Positions 26,559-36,445 are shown, numbered from the stretch's first letter. The stretch: DNA of 64,000 nt from Nitrobacteraceae bacterium AZCC 2146 (GCA_036924855.1 JBAGRP010000001.1:1798001-1862000); one strand, 5' to 3'. The notes: generated from the sequence alone by a model not told the origin. Translations and numbers: made by a program.

Positions 26559-26999
26559 ATGTTTGTTGGCGAAATTTTGGATACCAAGACTGCCGGGGTC
26601 ATCTCAGTCACTCCGGATCACACGATGGTGGAAGTCCTTCGGCTTTTTCGCGAAAGCAATATCGGCTTCGTGATCGTCAGCCGTTCGCCCGGAGAATACC
26701 TGGGCACACTGTCGGAGCGGGATTGTTGCAATGTGGTGGCTGAATACGGAGCCGAGGCGCCCATGATGCGGGTCGCCGACATCATGAACCGCTGCGTGGC
26801 GACCTGCTCGACACACGATACGCTGCCTCTGGTAATGGCGATCATGACCGAGCGACGCACACGCCATGTGCTGGTCACGGATGGCAATGCCCTTGTCGGG
26901 GTGGTCAGCATCGGCGACGTGGTCAAGCATCGGCTCGACGAATCGCTGCACACCCAGCAAATGCTGCACAATTACATTTGCGGGGTCGCCTATCAGTGA
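26559..26999 (+). CDS. CBS-domain pair protein
   Basis: A 146-aa protein made of two CBS domains (about residues 8-60 and 70-130), each ending in the usual small-residue/hydrophobic strand (GFVIVSRSPGEYLGTLSERD; HVLVTDGNALVGVVSIGDVV). CBS pairs bind adenine nucleotides and act as energy sensors. A strong AGGAGG precedes ATG 26559. It is probably co-transcribed with nuoHI, which suggests a role in nucleotide-dependent control of complex I or just shared expression. An IS630 element is inserted 10 nt after its stop. Confidence 0.88.
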   Translation: MFVGEILDTKTAGVISVTPDHTMVEVLRLFRESNIGFVIVSRSPGEYLGTLSERDCCNVVAEYGAEAPMMRVADIMNRCVATCSTHDTLPLVMAIMTERRTRHVLVTDGNALVGVVSIGDVVKHRLDESLHTQQMLHNYICGVAYQ

Positions 27000-27011
27000 C
27001 GACATCCGCTA

Positions 27012-28129
27012 GTACCCACTTTTCTTGGATCGTGAGTCGTGATTCAACATCGGGATGATACCCGAAGCAAGAGAAGTCCACCTTTCGCGGAAAGATCGCA
27101 AGGTGCTTGAGGCATGTTGCCGCTCGCCGATGACGTTGCAGCGCGATTTGAAGCGGGCGCGGATCGTTCTGTTGGCGGCGGCCGGGCGCAGCACCCGGTC
27201 GATTGCCAAGGAGGTCGGTGTTCAGCCGCGGATTGTCAGCCTTTGGCGGCATCGCTATGCCGACCATGGCCTTGAAGGGCTGCAGGACAAGCCGCGGCCT
27301 GGCAAGCGACCGATCTATACGAACGCCACCGACAAGCGGATTCTGAGATTACTGGACAAGCCGGCACCGGAAGGGTTTGCGCGCTGGACCGGGCCGCTGC
27401 TGGCCGAGGCGCTGGGCGATGTTGACGTCCAATATGTCTGGCGGTTCCTGCGCAACCACAAGATCGACCTCGTGGTTCGCAAGTCTTGGTGCGAGAGCAA
27501 TGACCCGCACTTCACGGCCAAAGCCGCCGATGTTGTCGGCCTCTACGTCGCCCCGCCCGCGAAGGCCATTGTGCTATGCGTGGACGAAAAGCCTTCGATC
27601 CAGGCTTTGGAGCGAGCGCAGGGCTATCTGAAGTTGCCCAATGGCCGTGCCTTGACCGGTCAGAGCCACGACTACAAACGGCATGGCACGACAACGCTGT
27701 TTGCGGCACTCGAGGTTGCCACCGGAAAGATCATCGCGACGCATTCAAAACGGCGGCGGCGTGTCGAGTTCCTCGACTTCATGGACAGCGTCACCTTGGC
27801 TTTTCCGGACCGCCAGCTTCACGTCATCCTCGACAATCTCAACACCCACAAGAAGAACGAGCACTGGCTTAAGGCCCACCCCAACGTGAAATTTCATTTC
27901 ACGCCGACAAGCGCATCCTGGCTCAATCAGGTCGAGGTCTGGTTCTCGATCTTGCAGGGGCAGTCGCTCAGCGGCGCGTCCTTCACCAGCCTCAAACAGC
28001 TCGAGAAACACATCGATGCCTACATCCAAGCCTATAACGACAAAGCTCAGCCCTTCGTCTGGACCAAGAAAAAGGTCCGTCAACGCCGCTTCAAAGGCCG
28101 ACGTATCACTCAGCTATGATTCCGGGTAC
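27012..28129 (+). mobile_element. IS630-family insertion sequence (copy A)
   Basis: An 1118-bp element with GTACCC/GGGTAC ends inside matching CTAG contexts, flanked by TA duplications at 27010-27011 and 28130-28131, as expected for IS630 elements that target TA. It encodes one transposase. Its right end forms CTAG with the flank, and that CTAG was then used as the target of the IS701 element at 28133. It inserted between the CBS gene stop and the palindromic element beyond 29574. Confidence 0.8.
27055..28119 (+). CDS. IS630-family transposase
   Basis: A 354-aa transposase. The N-terminal helix-turn-helix covers about residues 35-75 (GRSTRSIAKEVGVQPRIVSLWR). The DDE domain shows Asp in CVDEKPSIQA, Asp in HVILDNLNTHK and Glu in SWLNQVEVWFS. 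The frame is uninterrupted, so it may be active. It differs clearly from the IS630-type transposase at 55389-56468. Confidence 0.92.
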   Translation: MIPEAREVHLSRKDRKVLEACCRSPMTLQRDLKRARIVLLAAAGRSTRSIAKEVGVQPRIVSLWRHRYADHGLEGLQDKPRPGKRPIYTNATDKRILRLLDKPAPEGFARWTGPLLAEALGDVDVQYVWRFLRNHKIDLVVRKSWCESNDPHFTAKAADVVGLYVAPPAKAIVLCVDEKPSIQALERAQGYLKLPNGRALTGQSHDYKRHGTTTLFAALEVATGKIIATHSKRRRRVEFLDFMDSVTLAFPDRQLHVILDNLNTHKKNEHWLKAHPNVKFHFTPTSASWLNQVEVWFSILQGQSLSGASFTSLKQLEKHIDAYIQAYNDKAQPFVWTKKKVRQRRFKGRRITQL

Positions 28130-28132
28130 TAG

Positions 28133-29573
28133 CACTACTTTGGCACTTTAGGCTTCGCGATATCTGCAAGTAGCATGTCACAGTGAGGGCATCGTCGGGG
28201 TGGAGGTCTTGCGAAGAGGTCGAGGATTGCTTGCCTGATGGCCGGCATGCTTGGTTGTGGTGGCGGTCCCGAGATTCTTTTTTTTTCGTCCCGCTGCTTT
28301 AAGGCGGCGGGACTGTAGGAAGGCGTAGGCGATCATCGTCATCAAGGCATGTCGATGTAATCCGGTCCAGGATCTTCCTTCGAAGTGGTCGAGCCCAAGC
28401 TCTTCCTTGAGCTGCTGGTGGCCCTGTTCACAGACCCATCTGGCTTTGATAGTAGCCGCGAGTGTCTTGATGGTGGTATCGACCGGCAGGTTCGACACAT
28501 AGTATTTTTGCTCCCCGGTCGATCGCCGCTCGCCGACGAGCCAGACCTCGTCGCCAGGCATGCACTGCACACGGTTATTGAGCATCCGGTGCTTATGGCC
28601 ATCCGCAACCCGGACACGGCGGGCAGTGAAGAGACATGTCAGCCGACCTTTGGTGCCCCGCCGCCAACTGACCCTTTGCCATTTGCCTTCAGCCAATAAC
28701 GCTTCAGCAGAGACCGGCGGCTGATCAGGGATGTGGTATTTGCGGGGCTTTCCGGTCTTCGCGACGGGGAAGATCAGGGCAATGTCGGCGGGATAGACGT
28801 TCTGGCGCCGCGACAGACCCACCGCCCACAGCAGACCGCGTTCGCTCAGAGCCTGACGGAAAGGCCCGCTGGAGCCGTACCCTGCATCGGCAAGCACATA
28901 GCCGAAACGCGCACCGGAGGCGATGACGCGGTCGATCTCCTCGATGGCAATCTCCGGCTTTGTCAGAGCAGTCTGTCTATCCTTCGGCACACGGGCCCGC
29001 GCCATGCGCTCAGGATCATTTGTCCAACTCTCGGGCAGGAACAGCCGCAGGCCCACCATCACCGGCACCTCCCGCGACGCCAACGTTAGCGAAACCAGAG
29101 ACTGACAGTTGGCAGTCTTTCCGAGCGACGAGGCATATTGTGGCGCGACGCCAATCGAGTGACGTCCCTTCTTGGGCAACGCCGTATCATCTATGACAAG
29201 AAAACCTGCATCATCGCCAACCAATCTATCTGCCTCCTTCAGCAGGGCAGCCTCGAGTGGAGCAGTGTCCCAAACTCCGGCAGCGACGAAATGATGGAGC
29301 TGATCGTAACCGACACCGCTGGCGCGTGCTGCCATCGGCTGAACACTCTTGCGGTCTCCTGGACCAATCAAACCCGCGACATAGAGAGGGCACATCCGGG
29401 CCCGCGTCTTGTGCCGCAGCGCCGCGACAAACGGCGCAAGCCAGCGATCAAGATCAACTTGCCAGTCCACGTCCATAGATCGGCCCTCCGCCAGCCGACC
29501 TCCCATGAATCACGCAAACCTTCTCTTGGGAATCCCAAAAACTCGCCGCCGCTAAAAAATTGCCAAAGTAGTG
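28133..29573 (-). mobile_element. IS701-family insertion sequence, copy 1
   Basis: A 1441-bp element with terminal inverted repeats CACTACTTTGGCA/TGCCAAAGTAGTG, flanked by 4-bp duplications CTAG (28129-28132 and 29574-29577), the YTAR-type target of the family. The left CTAG overlaps the right end of the IS630 element. It is near-identical over its full length to 53948-55388 in the same orientation; one visible difference is A at 29099 versus C at 54914. Confidence 0.92.
28178..29476 (-). CDS. IS701-family DDE transposase
   Basis: A 432-aa transposase of the DDE_5/IS701 type (CPLYVAGLIGPGDRKSVQPM near the N-terminus; FLVIDDTALPKKG with the first Asp; YVLADAGYG with the second; YEQGHQQLKEELG-like region WVCEQGHQQLKEELGLDHFE with the Glu). 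ATG at 29476 has GGAGGG 7 nt upstream and is preferred over 29506. The frame is intact and the second copy encodes the same protein. Confidence 0.93.
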   Translation of the reverse strand: MDVDWQVDLDRWLAPFVAALRHKTRARMCPLYVAGLIGPGDRKSVQPMAARASGVGYDQLHHFVAAGVWDTAPLEAALLKEADRLVGDDAGFLVIDDTALPKKGRHSIGVAPQYASSLGKTANCQSLVSLTLASREVPVMVGLRLFLPESWTNDPERMARARVPKDRQTALTKPEIAIEEIDRVIASGARFGYVLADAGYGSSGPFRQALSERGLLWAVGLSRRQNVYPADIALIFPVAKTGKPRKYHIPDQPPVSAEALLAEGKWQRVSWRRGTKGRLTCLFTARRVRVADGHKHRMLNNRVQCMPGDEVWLVGERRSTGEQKYYVSNLPVDTTIKTLAATIKARWVCEQGHQQLKEELGLDHFEGRSWTGLHRHALMTMIAYAFLQSRRLKAAGRKKKNLGTATTTKHAGHQASNPRPLRKTSTPTMPSL

Positions 29574-29620
29574 CTAGAGCCTTTTCCGTTCTGATCGAAT
29601 CAGAACGGAAAAGGCTCTAG
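29574..29620. repeat. 47-nt perfect palindrome in a dispersed intergenic element
   Basis: Arms of 22 nt (CTAGAGCCTTTTCCGTTCTGAT and its exact complement) surround the 3-nt loop CGA, followed by CTTTTTG. The following bases to about 29690 (GACGCGTTTTCTTGACGCGA, then ACCGGTATCCACTTCGC and GAAAACGCTCTG) belong to a mosaic intergenic repeat that I recall as common in Bradyrhizobium and relatives. On the plus strand the stem plus T-run could terminate transcripts from the nuoHI-CBS side. Its left CTAG is the IS701 target duplication. Confidence 0.75.
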
Positions 29621-29698
29621 CTTTTTGTTCTGACGCGTTTTCTTGACGCGAACCGGTATCCACTTCGCTTGAAAACGCTCTGGGGTGGAGACGCTGGG

Positions 29699-32332
29699 TT
29701 AGGACAAGCTGCCGAAGTGCCCGGCAATGCCTTGATCGAGAATGCCTTGGCCGAGATCGTCAGCCGCGGCTCGGGCAACAGCTCCGATCTTGAAGGCCGC
29801 GTGCGCTTGTTGAACCTCCACCGGACATGGGTATTCGCCCCGCCGCATCAGGCTGTTGAGACGCAGGTTTCTGTAGTTTTCCGGAACGAACACGAGGCCC
29901 TTGGGAAAACGCTTATTGACCTTGACCTGCGCCGTCAGTTTGCCCTGGGCGGATCGCACGACCACCTGATCGCGATCCGAAAGTCCAAGCTGCGCGGCAT
30001 CCGGCGCGCTCATCTCGACATAGGGATCATCCGCGACCGTATTCAGGATCTCCGAACGTTCGGAAAGATATCCGTTGTGGAACAGGCAGTTGCCGGTCAC
30101 CAGCATGAGCCCTTCGGCTGCGTCCGGGGCAGGCGGAGGGGCGAAGAACTTACCGGCCTGTGGCGTCGGAATCGCCATGGTGAATGCGCCGTCGGCGCCC
30201 AGCCCGTCCTGTGTCAGCCCCTCGTAGGCTGGAACTAGCCGCGCAATCTCGCTGAAGATTTCGCCTTGCATGGACGGCCGCAACGCGTGATCGCGGAGCG
30301 CCGCGACGAAGTCGAAGATCGCCAGATTGCCCCGCGCCTCGAAGGCGGGCTCGCGGAACTTGCAGACCTTCTGAGTCCGGCCCTCGTTGTTGGTGAACGT
30401 ACCGGATTCCTCGCCATACCCCGCCGCTGGGAGGACGACATCGGCCAGGCCCACCGTATCTGTCAGGAACGTGTCTTGCACGATCAGGAGATCAGCGGCA
30501 CCAAGCGCACGCTTCACAAATCCCCGGTCGGGATAGGTCATCAGCGGGTCGCTTCCAACGACATAGAACGCGCCCATCTGTCTCCGATCACAGAGCTCCA
30601 ACATGGCGTCGAAATCCGCGCCCGGCTCAGCGGGGATTTCGGCACACCAGGCCCGTTCGAGTGTTGTGCGTGTCGCATCATCAGCGACCGCGCGCAGGCC
30701 CGGCAGCGCCGCCGGCAGAACGCCCATGTCCCAGGCGCCCATCTGATTGGCACGGTCGAACAGGAACTGCATCGCCACGCCCTTGTCGAGCATGCGGAGA
30801 ACCTGCAACAGATTGTCGAGCTGCTGCAGCGTCGCGCGCGCTTCGGGTGATCTCAGGAGATCGACGCTGACAAGCACGGTGACGCTTCGGCCTTCCATGA
30901 GCGCGGCGGCCAGACGGTCCGATTTGTCATTGTCGGTGGTCGCGGCTCGCCCGCCGGCTGCCGCGCCGATGTTAGCAAAAATCTCGCCCTCCAAGCTCTG
31001 ATCAGCCGCCGCCACCAACCCGGCCACCACCGCGGCAAGGCCCGCCGTCTCACTGCCCGGCGGAACACGAACGACAACCCGAGCATCGGCCTCCAGACGG
31101 CATGGCCGCGCCGAGAGCATCAGCAACGCGACCTGCCTCCGCCGGGCGGCGTCCCGCAGCAGGTATTCGGTGACCGGGTTCTCCTCGGTCACGTTGCCCC
31201 CGACGACAAATACGCTGTCGTTGCCAATCACCTCCTCCAGCGACGCGCGGGTGTAGCAGCGCGTCACCAATGGTCCGAGCGTATCGAAGGGCGAGGACCA
31301 GCGCGACGCGCAGTCAATGTTGTTGGTCCGGAATACCGTCCGCATCAGCTTCTGGAACTGATACAGCACCTCGTTGGGCAGGCGCGGCGAGGCCAGCCCG
31401 CCTGCGGCCTTGCTCTCGACGGCCGACAGGCGCCGGCGCAGGTAGTCCCCCGCGTCGTCCCAGGAAACCGGAACGAGGGTGCCATCACGACGGATCATCG
31501 GCCGCTTGATCCGGTCCCGGCTCCCGACGAAGTCGAGGCCGAAGCGTCCCCGCACGCAGAGCGTTTCGCGGTTGACCCCGTGCTCCCACTTCGAGCGGAC
31601 CCGCATGAACTCGCCCTTGCGCGCACCGACGGTCAGCTGGCAGCCGGTGCCGCAATGCGGACAGACCGTGTCGGTTTCGACCAGATCCCAAGGGCGCGCT
31701 TTGTAGCGATAGGGGAAGCTCATCAGCGCGCCGACCGGGCAGACCTCGACGCAATTTCCGCACTGGTCACAACTCGCGAGACTGCCCTCGAAGCCAGTGA
31801 CGGCTGTATCCATGCCCTTTTCGACGGTGCCCAGAGCAACCGCGCCGACGACCTCCTCGCACATCCGGACGCAGCGCTGGCACTGGATGCAGCGGTTGAC
31901 GTTCATGATGATGACCGGGCTGAGACGGATGTCCTCGGAGTGGAACACTCGTTTGTCATCGCGGAACCGGCTTTCGCGGGGCCCGTATGCCATTACCATG
32001 TTCTGAAGTTCGCACTCGCCGCCCTTGTCGCAGATCGGGCAGTCGAGGGGGTGGTTGGCGAGCAGCATGTCGAGCATGGACGAGCGCGTTTCGTCGATCA
32101 GCGGCGTATTCGTCCGCACCACCATGCCGTCGGTGACGACGGTGGCGCATGAAGGCTGCAGCCGCCGCAGCCCCTCGATCTCCACCAGGCACATGCGGCA
32201 GGAGGCCAGCGCCGGCAGCCGCTTCAGATAGCAGAAGGTTGGGATGTCGATGCCCAAACGCTCGGCGGCTTGCAGCACCGTAGAGCCCGCCTCCACTTCC
32301 AACATTTGTTCATCGATCGTGATGTGAACCAT
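29699..32332 (-). CDS. nuoG: NADH-quinone oxidoreductase subunit G, long N7-containing form
   Basis: An 877-aa subunit carrying most Fe-S clusters. A 2Fe-2S domain opens it (FCYLKRLPALASCRMCLVE), then HPLDCPICDKGGECELQ, then CIQCQRCVRMC and CDQCGNCVEVCP clusters. CPHCGTGCQ plus a later Cys forms the extra N7-type site. A molybdopterin-oxidoreductase-like body and a C-terminal molydop-binding domain (LVTGNCLFHNGYLSERSEIL) follow. GAGGAAG sets the start at 32332. Typical alphaproteobacterial NuoG is nearer 690 residues without N7, so this is the E. coli/Thermus-like form. It is the last gene of the leftward operon. Confidence 0.95.
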   Translation of the reverse strand: MVHITIDEQMLEVEAGSTVLQAAERLGIDIPTFCYLKRLPALASCRMCLVEIEGLRRLQPSCATVVTDGMVVRTNTPLIDETRSSMLDMLLANHPLDCPICDKGGECELQNMVMAYGPRESRFRDDKRVFHSEDIRLSPVIIMNVNRCIQCQRCVRMCEEVVGAVALGTVEKGMDTAVTGFEGSLASCDQCGNCVEVCPVGALMSFPYRYKARPWDLVETDTVCPHCGTGCQLTVGARKGEFMRVRSKWEHGVNRETLCVRGRFGLDFVGSRDRIKRPMIRRDGTLVPVSWDDAGDYLRRRLSAVESKAAGGLASPRLPNEVLYQFQKLMRTVFRTNNIDCASRWSSPFDTLGPLVTRCYTRASLEEVIGNDSVFVVGGNVTEENPVTEYLLRDAARRRQVALLMLSARPCRLEADARVVVRVPPGSETAGLAAVVAGLVAAADQSLEGEIFANIGAAAGGRAATTDNDKSDRLAAALMEGRSVTVLVSVDLLRSPEARATLQQLDNLLQVLRMLDKGVAMQFLFDRANQMGAWDMGVLPAALPGLRAVADDATRTTLERAWCAEIPAEPGADFDAMLELCDRRQMGAFYVVGSDPLMTYPDRGFVKRALGAADLLIVQDTFLTDTVGLADVVLPAAGYGEESGTFTNNEGRTQKVCKFREPAFEARGNLAIFDFVAALRDHALRPSMQGEIFSEIARLVPAYEGLTQDGLGADGAFTMAIPTPQAGKFFAPPPAPDAAEGLMLVTGNCLFHNGYLSERSEILNTVADDPYVEMSAPDAAQLGLSDRDQVVVRSAQGKLTAQVKVNKRFPKGLVFVPENYRNLRLNSLMRRGEYPCPVEVQQAHAAFKIGAVARAAADDLGQGILDQGIAGHFGSLS

Positions 32333-32364
32333 GGCTTCCTCGCGACCCTGTCGCTGCGCGCTCC

Positions 32365-33630
32365 TCAATGAAACGGGCACCTCCGCTCCTCGATATGGGC
32401 GACGAATTCATGTTCGAAATGCGCTAGCGCCGCCTTCAGGCCCATAGCCGCGCCGTCGCCCAAAGCGCAGAATGTGTTGCCGAAGATGCCCTTGCAGAGC
32501 GCCTCAAGCTGCTCCAGATCGCCGGGCACGCCCTGCCCCGCCTCGACCCGGCGCAGCACTTTCACAACCCAGTTTAGCCCTTCGCGGCATGGGGTGCATT
32601 TGCCGCAGGACTCGTGGTGGAAGAATTCGATGATCCGGGTGGCGACCTTGACCATGCAGGTCGAGTCGTCGATCACGATCACCCCGGCCGAGCCGAGCAT
32701 CGAGCCAGCGGCGGCCAGCGAGTCGAAGTCCATCCCAACGTCCAGCCCGCGCTCCGGAATCAGCGGCGCCGAGGCCCCACCGGGGATCACCGCCTTGATC
32801 CTGCGCCCCGGTGGCGGCCCGCCAGCATGGTCCTCGACCAGCTCGCGCAGCGGTATGCCCATCGGCAGCTCGTAAAGGCCCGGCTTCCGCACCTGTCCGC
32901 TGAGGCAATAGAGCTTCGGGCCGGGGCTCTTGCCCGGGCCGATGCCGCGGAACCAGCCTGGCCCCCGCGCCACAATATGCGGGACGCAGGCCAGCGTTTC
33001 GACGTTGTTGATCACGGTCGGGCTGGCGTAGAGCCCTTCGACCGCCGGAAACGGCGGTTTCAGACGCGGCTGCGCCCGCTTGCCTTCGAGCGAGTCAAGC
33101 ATCGCGGTCTCCTCACCGCAAATATAGGCGCCCGCACCGCAATGGATGTGCACGACAAAACTGAAATCTGAGCCCAAAATCCGCGTTCCCAGATAACCCT
33201 TCGCATGAGCCTCGGCGATCGCCTGCTCCAGCCGCTGGATCGCCAGCACGTATTCCCCGCGGATGTAGACATAGGCGGTTTCCGCCCCGATCGCGTAGGC
33301 GCTGATCGCCATACCCTCGATCAGCTGGTGCGGGTCACGCTCCATGATGATCCGGTCCTTGAAGGTGCCCGGCTCGCCCTCATCGGCGTTGCAGCACAGG
33401 TATTTCGGCTTGCCGGCCCGCTTCGGCACGAAGCTCCACTTCGTCCCGGTTGGGAATCCAGCGCCGCCGCGACCGCGCAGGTTGGATTGCTTGACGAGGT
33501 CGATGATCTCGTCGGGCGTGTACTCGCGCAGCGCCTTCGTTAGTGCCTGGTAGCCGCCGCCGGCCTCATAGGTCGCGAGCAGATGGCCATCCGGCACGTG
33601 CATGTTCCTGAGAAGGACCGGTTCGAACAT
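32365..33630 (-). CDS. nuoF: NADH-quinone oxidoreductase subunit F
   Basis: A 421-aa FMN- and NADH-binding subunit. [13 protein letters not shown] is the NADH/FMN loop, [13 protein letters not shown] the FMN site and [11 protein letters not shown] plus a downstream Cys binds cluster N3. It takes hydride from NADH and passes electrons to NuoG. AGGAGAG precedes ATG 33630; the in-frame start at 33759 would overlap nuoE. It lies 4 nt after nuoE. Confidence 0.95.
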   Translation of the reverse strand: MFEPVLLRNMHVPDGHLLATYEAGGGYQALTKALREYTPDEIIDLVKQSNLRGRGGAGFPTGTKWSFVPKRAGKPKYLCCNADEGEPGTFKDRIIMERDPHQLIEGMAISAYAIGAETAYVYIRGEYVLAIQRLEQAIAEAHAKGYLGTRILGSDFSFVVHIHCGAGAYICGEETAMLDSLEGKRAQPRLKPPFPAVEGLYASPTVINNVETLACVPHIVARGPGWFRGIGPGKSPGPKLYCLSGQVRKPGLYELPMGIPLRELVEDHAGGPPPGRRIKAVIPGGASAPLIPERGLDVGMDFDSLAAAGSMLGSAGVIVIDDSTCMVKVATRIIEFFHHESCGKCTPCREGLNWVVKVLRRVEAGQGVPGDLEQLEALCKGIFGNTFCALGDGAAMGLKAALAHFEHEFVAHIEERRCPFH

Positions 33631-33634
33631 GGCG

Positions 33635-34147
33635 CTACTCTCCTGGCAGTCCTGCGGCGGCGAGATCAGCACCAGTCGCTTGCCCCACCACCGCGCGCAG
33701 CCTCTCCAAGAGCGCGTCCACCCGCGCGATGTCGAGGTCGCCGTGATAGTCGTCGCCAACCTGCATCACCGGGGCCATCTCGCAAGCGCCGAGGCATTCG
33801 ACGGTCGAAAGCGTGAACAACCCGTCCGGGGTGGTACCGCCCTTCTTGATCCCGAGCACCGCCTCCAGATGCCTCAGCAGGTCCTCGGATCCACGCAGCA
33901 TGCAGGAGACGTTGTCGCAAAGTTGCAGGTGGAACATACCCACCGGCTCGGTATGGAAGAGGGTGTAGAAGGTCGCCAGCTCGTAGACCCAGATCCGTTC
34001 GACACCGAGGATGTCGGCGACTTCTTCCAACACCGGGGCGGGCAGATGGCCATGTTCCTTCTGCGCGATCAGAAGCGCGGGCATGATCGCCGAGCGCTGG
34101 TCGGGATACCGCGCAGCCGCCGCCTCGATCTTTTCGCGCATGCTCAT
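33635..34147 (-). CDS. nuoE: NADH-quinone oxidoreductase subunit E
   Basis: A 170-aa thioredoxin-like 2Fe-2S subunit (cluster N1a). The four ligands are in LCDNVSC and ECLGAC. The N-terminal helical part has [23 protein letters not shown] 34147 is favoured (AGGGA 12 nt upstream), but a TTG at 34156 in the same frame is possible. It partners NuoF in the NADH-oxidising module. Confidence 0.93.
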   Translation of the reverse strand: MSMREKIEAAAARYPDQRSAIMPALLIAQKEHGHLPAPVLEEVADILGVERIWVYELATFYTLFHTEPVGMFHLQLCDNVSCMLRGSEDLLRHLEAVLGIKKGGTTPDGLFTLSTVECLGACEMAPVMQVGDDYHGDLDIARVDALLERLRAVVGQATGADLAAAGLPGE

Positions 34148-34164
34148 CGCGTCCAAATTCCCTG

Positions 34165-35379
34165 CTACTTGTCCACCTCTGCCATCACCGGATCGAGGCT
34201 GCCGAGCACCGCGATCATGTCCGCCAGGTAGCGCGCATTGCTGACCCCGAAGAGTGCCTGAAGGTTGACGAAGGACGGTGCCCGCACCTTCATACGGAAA
34301 GGTTTTTGTGACCCGTCGCTGATGATATAAAACCCGAGCTCGCCCTTCGGCGCCTCGATCGCCGAATAGACCTCGCCCTTCGGCACCTTGAAGCCATAGG
34401 CCGACAGGTCGAAATGCTGGATCAGCGCCTCCATCGAGCAGTGCACCCTATCCTTGTCCACCGGGAAGGCGATTGTCGGCATGTCGATCTGGAACGGCCC
34501 CTCGGGCATCTGCTCGACGCATTGTTCGATGATCCGGACGCTCTCGCGCATCTCCTCGACCCGACATCGCCAGCGCGCGTAGCAATCGCCCTCGTCGCGG
34601 GTAATGACGTTGAAAGCCAGCCGGTCGTAGATCTCATAGGGCTCGTCGCGGCGGATATCCCAGTCGACGCCCGAGGCCCGCAGGTTCGGGCCACTCAGGC
34701 CAAGATCAATGCCGTCCTCGGCAGAGATCACACCGATGCCCCGCGTGCGCTTTAGGAACACCCGGTTGTCTTCGACCAACCGTTCATAGTCGCGGATCCG
34801 GTTCGGGAAGATGTCACAGAACTCCCTGATCTTGGGGAAGAACCCGTCGGGCAGGTCCTCGCGTACACCGCCGACCCGGCAGAAGGAGGTATGCATCCGC
34901 GCCCCGCTGATCATCTCCAACAGGTCCATGATCATTTCGCGCTCGCGCATGGCGTAAACCAACGCGGTCATGGCGCCGAGGTCCATCGGCAGCGCGCCGG
35001 TGATCAGGAGATGACCGGAGATCCGCGCCAGTTCGGCCATCAGCACGCGGATATATTGCGCACGGATCGGCGCTTTGATGCCCAGGAGCTTCTCCACCGC
35101 CAGCGCGAAGGCCAGGTTGTTCGACGGCGGGCAGAGGTAGTCGAGCCGGTCGGTCAGCGGAAAAATCTGGGTGTAGGTGAAGCTCTCGGCCAGTTTTTCG
35201 GTGCCGCGATGGAGGTAGCCGATATGCGGGTCCACGCGCGCGACATATTCGCCGTCCAGCTCGAGGACGAGCCGCAGCACGCCATGCGTGCTGGGATGCT
35301 GCGGGCCGAGGTTGAGAAGCACCTCCTTGGTGTTGGGCGCTTGGCCTTCGGGCCTGCTCAGTTCCGTGACTTCGGTCAT
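34165..35379 (-). CDS. nuoD: NADH-quinone oxidoreductase subunit D
   Basis: A 404-aa 49-kDa-type subunit that lines the quinone site with NuoB and NuoH. Motifs are LGPQHPSTHGVLR near the N-terminus, the HIGYLHRGTEKLAE quinone-site segment and the C-terminal PRGE-like region in APKGELGFYIISDG. nuoC and nuoD are separate genes here, unlike the fused E. coli form. It lies 29 nt downstream of nuoC. Confidence 0.95.
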   Translation of the reverse strand: MTEVTELSRPEGQAPNTKEVLLNLGPQHPSTHGVLRLVLELDGEYVARVDPHIGYLHRGTEKLAESFTYTQIFPLTDRLDYLCPPSNNLAFALAVEKLLGIKAPIRAQYIRVLMAELARISGHLLITGALPMDLGAMTALVYAMREREMIMDLLEMISGARMHTSFCRVGGVREDLPDGFFPKIREFCDIFPNRIRDYERLVEDNRVFLKRTRGIGVISAEDGIDLGLSGPNLRASGVDWDIRRDEPYEIYDRLAFNVITRDEGDCYARWRCRVEEMRESVRIIEQCVEQMPEGPFQIDMPTIAFPVDKDRVHCSMEALIQHFDLSAYGFKVPKGEVYSAIEAPKGELGFYIISDGSQKPFRMKVRAPSFVNLQALFGVSNARYLADMIAVLGSLDPVMAEVDK

Positions 35380-35408
35380 CTCAAGTCCTCGGCGTAGAAT
35401 GGCCTCCC

Positions 35409-35945
35409 TTATGGAATGTGCTTGGTGGCAAGGTCGGGCTGCGTCGGCGGCGGGCCTTCGGCGCCGAACGGGTTCAGCTCGTCCTTATAGCCCCGGAGCG
35501 GAAAATCCTTGCGCTGCGGGAAGCCTTCGAACCCTTCCCACATGTAGATCCGGCGCAGATCGGGGTGCCCCTTGAACCTGATCCCGTACATGTCCCAAGC
35601 CTCGCGCTCATGCCAGTTCGCGGTGCGCCAGACCCCTGTCACCGACGGGACCTGCGGCGGATCGCCGAGGCGGCACTTGATCCGAACGCGCCATTTGTTC
35701 CGCAGCGAATAGAGGTGGTACACCGCCTCGTAACGCTGCGCCTCGGGGTAATGGTCGACCCCGCAGATGTCGGACAGGAAATCGAACCGCAGCGCCGGAT
35801 GTTCCTTCAGGAACTGGCAGAGCTCGACGATCGTGCCCGTCGGAGCGGCGAAGGCATGCACGCCGTGCGAGAAGCCAAGATCCTCAATGGCCCCTCCGAA
35901 ACGCTCCGCAATCAGGATGCGGATGAGGGAGGTCTCCACGCTCAT
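35409..35945 (-). CDS. nuoC: NADH-quinone oxidoreductase subunit C
   Basis: A 178-aa 30-kDa-type subunit with the signature [24 protein letters not shown] block ([16 protein letters not shown] then [12 protein letters not shown]). It is structural in the hydrophilic arm. The start overlaps the nuoB stop by 4 nt. Confidence 0.94.
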   Translation of the reverse strand: MSVETSLIRILIAERFGGAIEDLGFSHGVHAFAAPTGTIVELCQFLKEHPALRFDFLSDICGVDHYPEAQRYEAVYHLYSLRNKWRVRIKCRLGDPPQVPSVTGVWRTANWHEREAWDMYGIRFKGHPDLRRIYMWEGFEGFPQRKDFPLRGYKDELNPFGAEGPPPTQPDLATKHIP

Positions 35946-36445
35946 GACGCAACGATCCGATCCAGAGGCGTCCCCGCCAGCGCCCGAGATTTTTTGATCT
36001 TCTCCTGAAGCAGCAGGAAGCCGTGCATCAGCGCCTCGGGCCGCGGCGGGCAGCCGGGCACATGCACGTCCACCGGCACGAAAGTCTCCGCCCCCTGCAC
36101 TACGGCGTAGGTGTTGTAGACCCCGCCCGAGATCGCGCAGGTACCCATTGCGATGACCCAGCGCGGCTCCGGCATCTGGTCATAGAGCCGGCGGACAACA
36201 GGCGCGAATTTCCGCGTCACGGTGCCGGCGATGATCATCACGTCGGACTGGCGCGGCGAAGGCCGGAACACCACGCCGAACCTGTCGAGATCGTAGCGCG
36301 CACAACCCGCCGCGATCATCTCGATGGCGCAACAGGCTATGCCGAAGGTCTCGGGCCACAGCGCCGACTTTCGGCCCCAGTTGATCACGCTGTCGGCCGT
36401 GGTGAACAGCACGCTGTCGCGGATCGCGTTGTTTACGCTTCCCAT
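35942..36445 (-). CDS. nuoB: NADH-quinone oxidoreductase subunit B
   Basis: A 167-aa subunit carrying cluster N2, the direct donor to quinone. The tandem Cys motif is in [14 protein letters not shown]; further ligands are in [11 protein letters not shown] and [15 protein letters not shown] 36445 begins the conserved N-terminus and overlaps the end of nuoA by 13 nt. Confidence 0.95.
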   Translation of the reverse strand: MGSVNNAIRDSVLFTTADSVINWGRKSALWPETFGIACCAIEMIAAGCARYDLDRFGVVFRPSPRQSDVMIIAGTVTRKFAPVVRRLYDQMPEPRWVIAMGTCAISGGVYNTYAVVQGAETFVPVDVHVPGCPPRPEALMHGFLLLQEKIKKSRALAGTPLDRIVAS

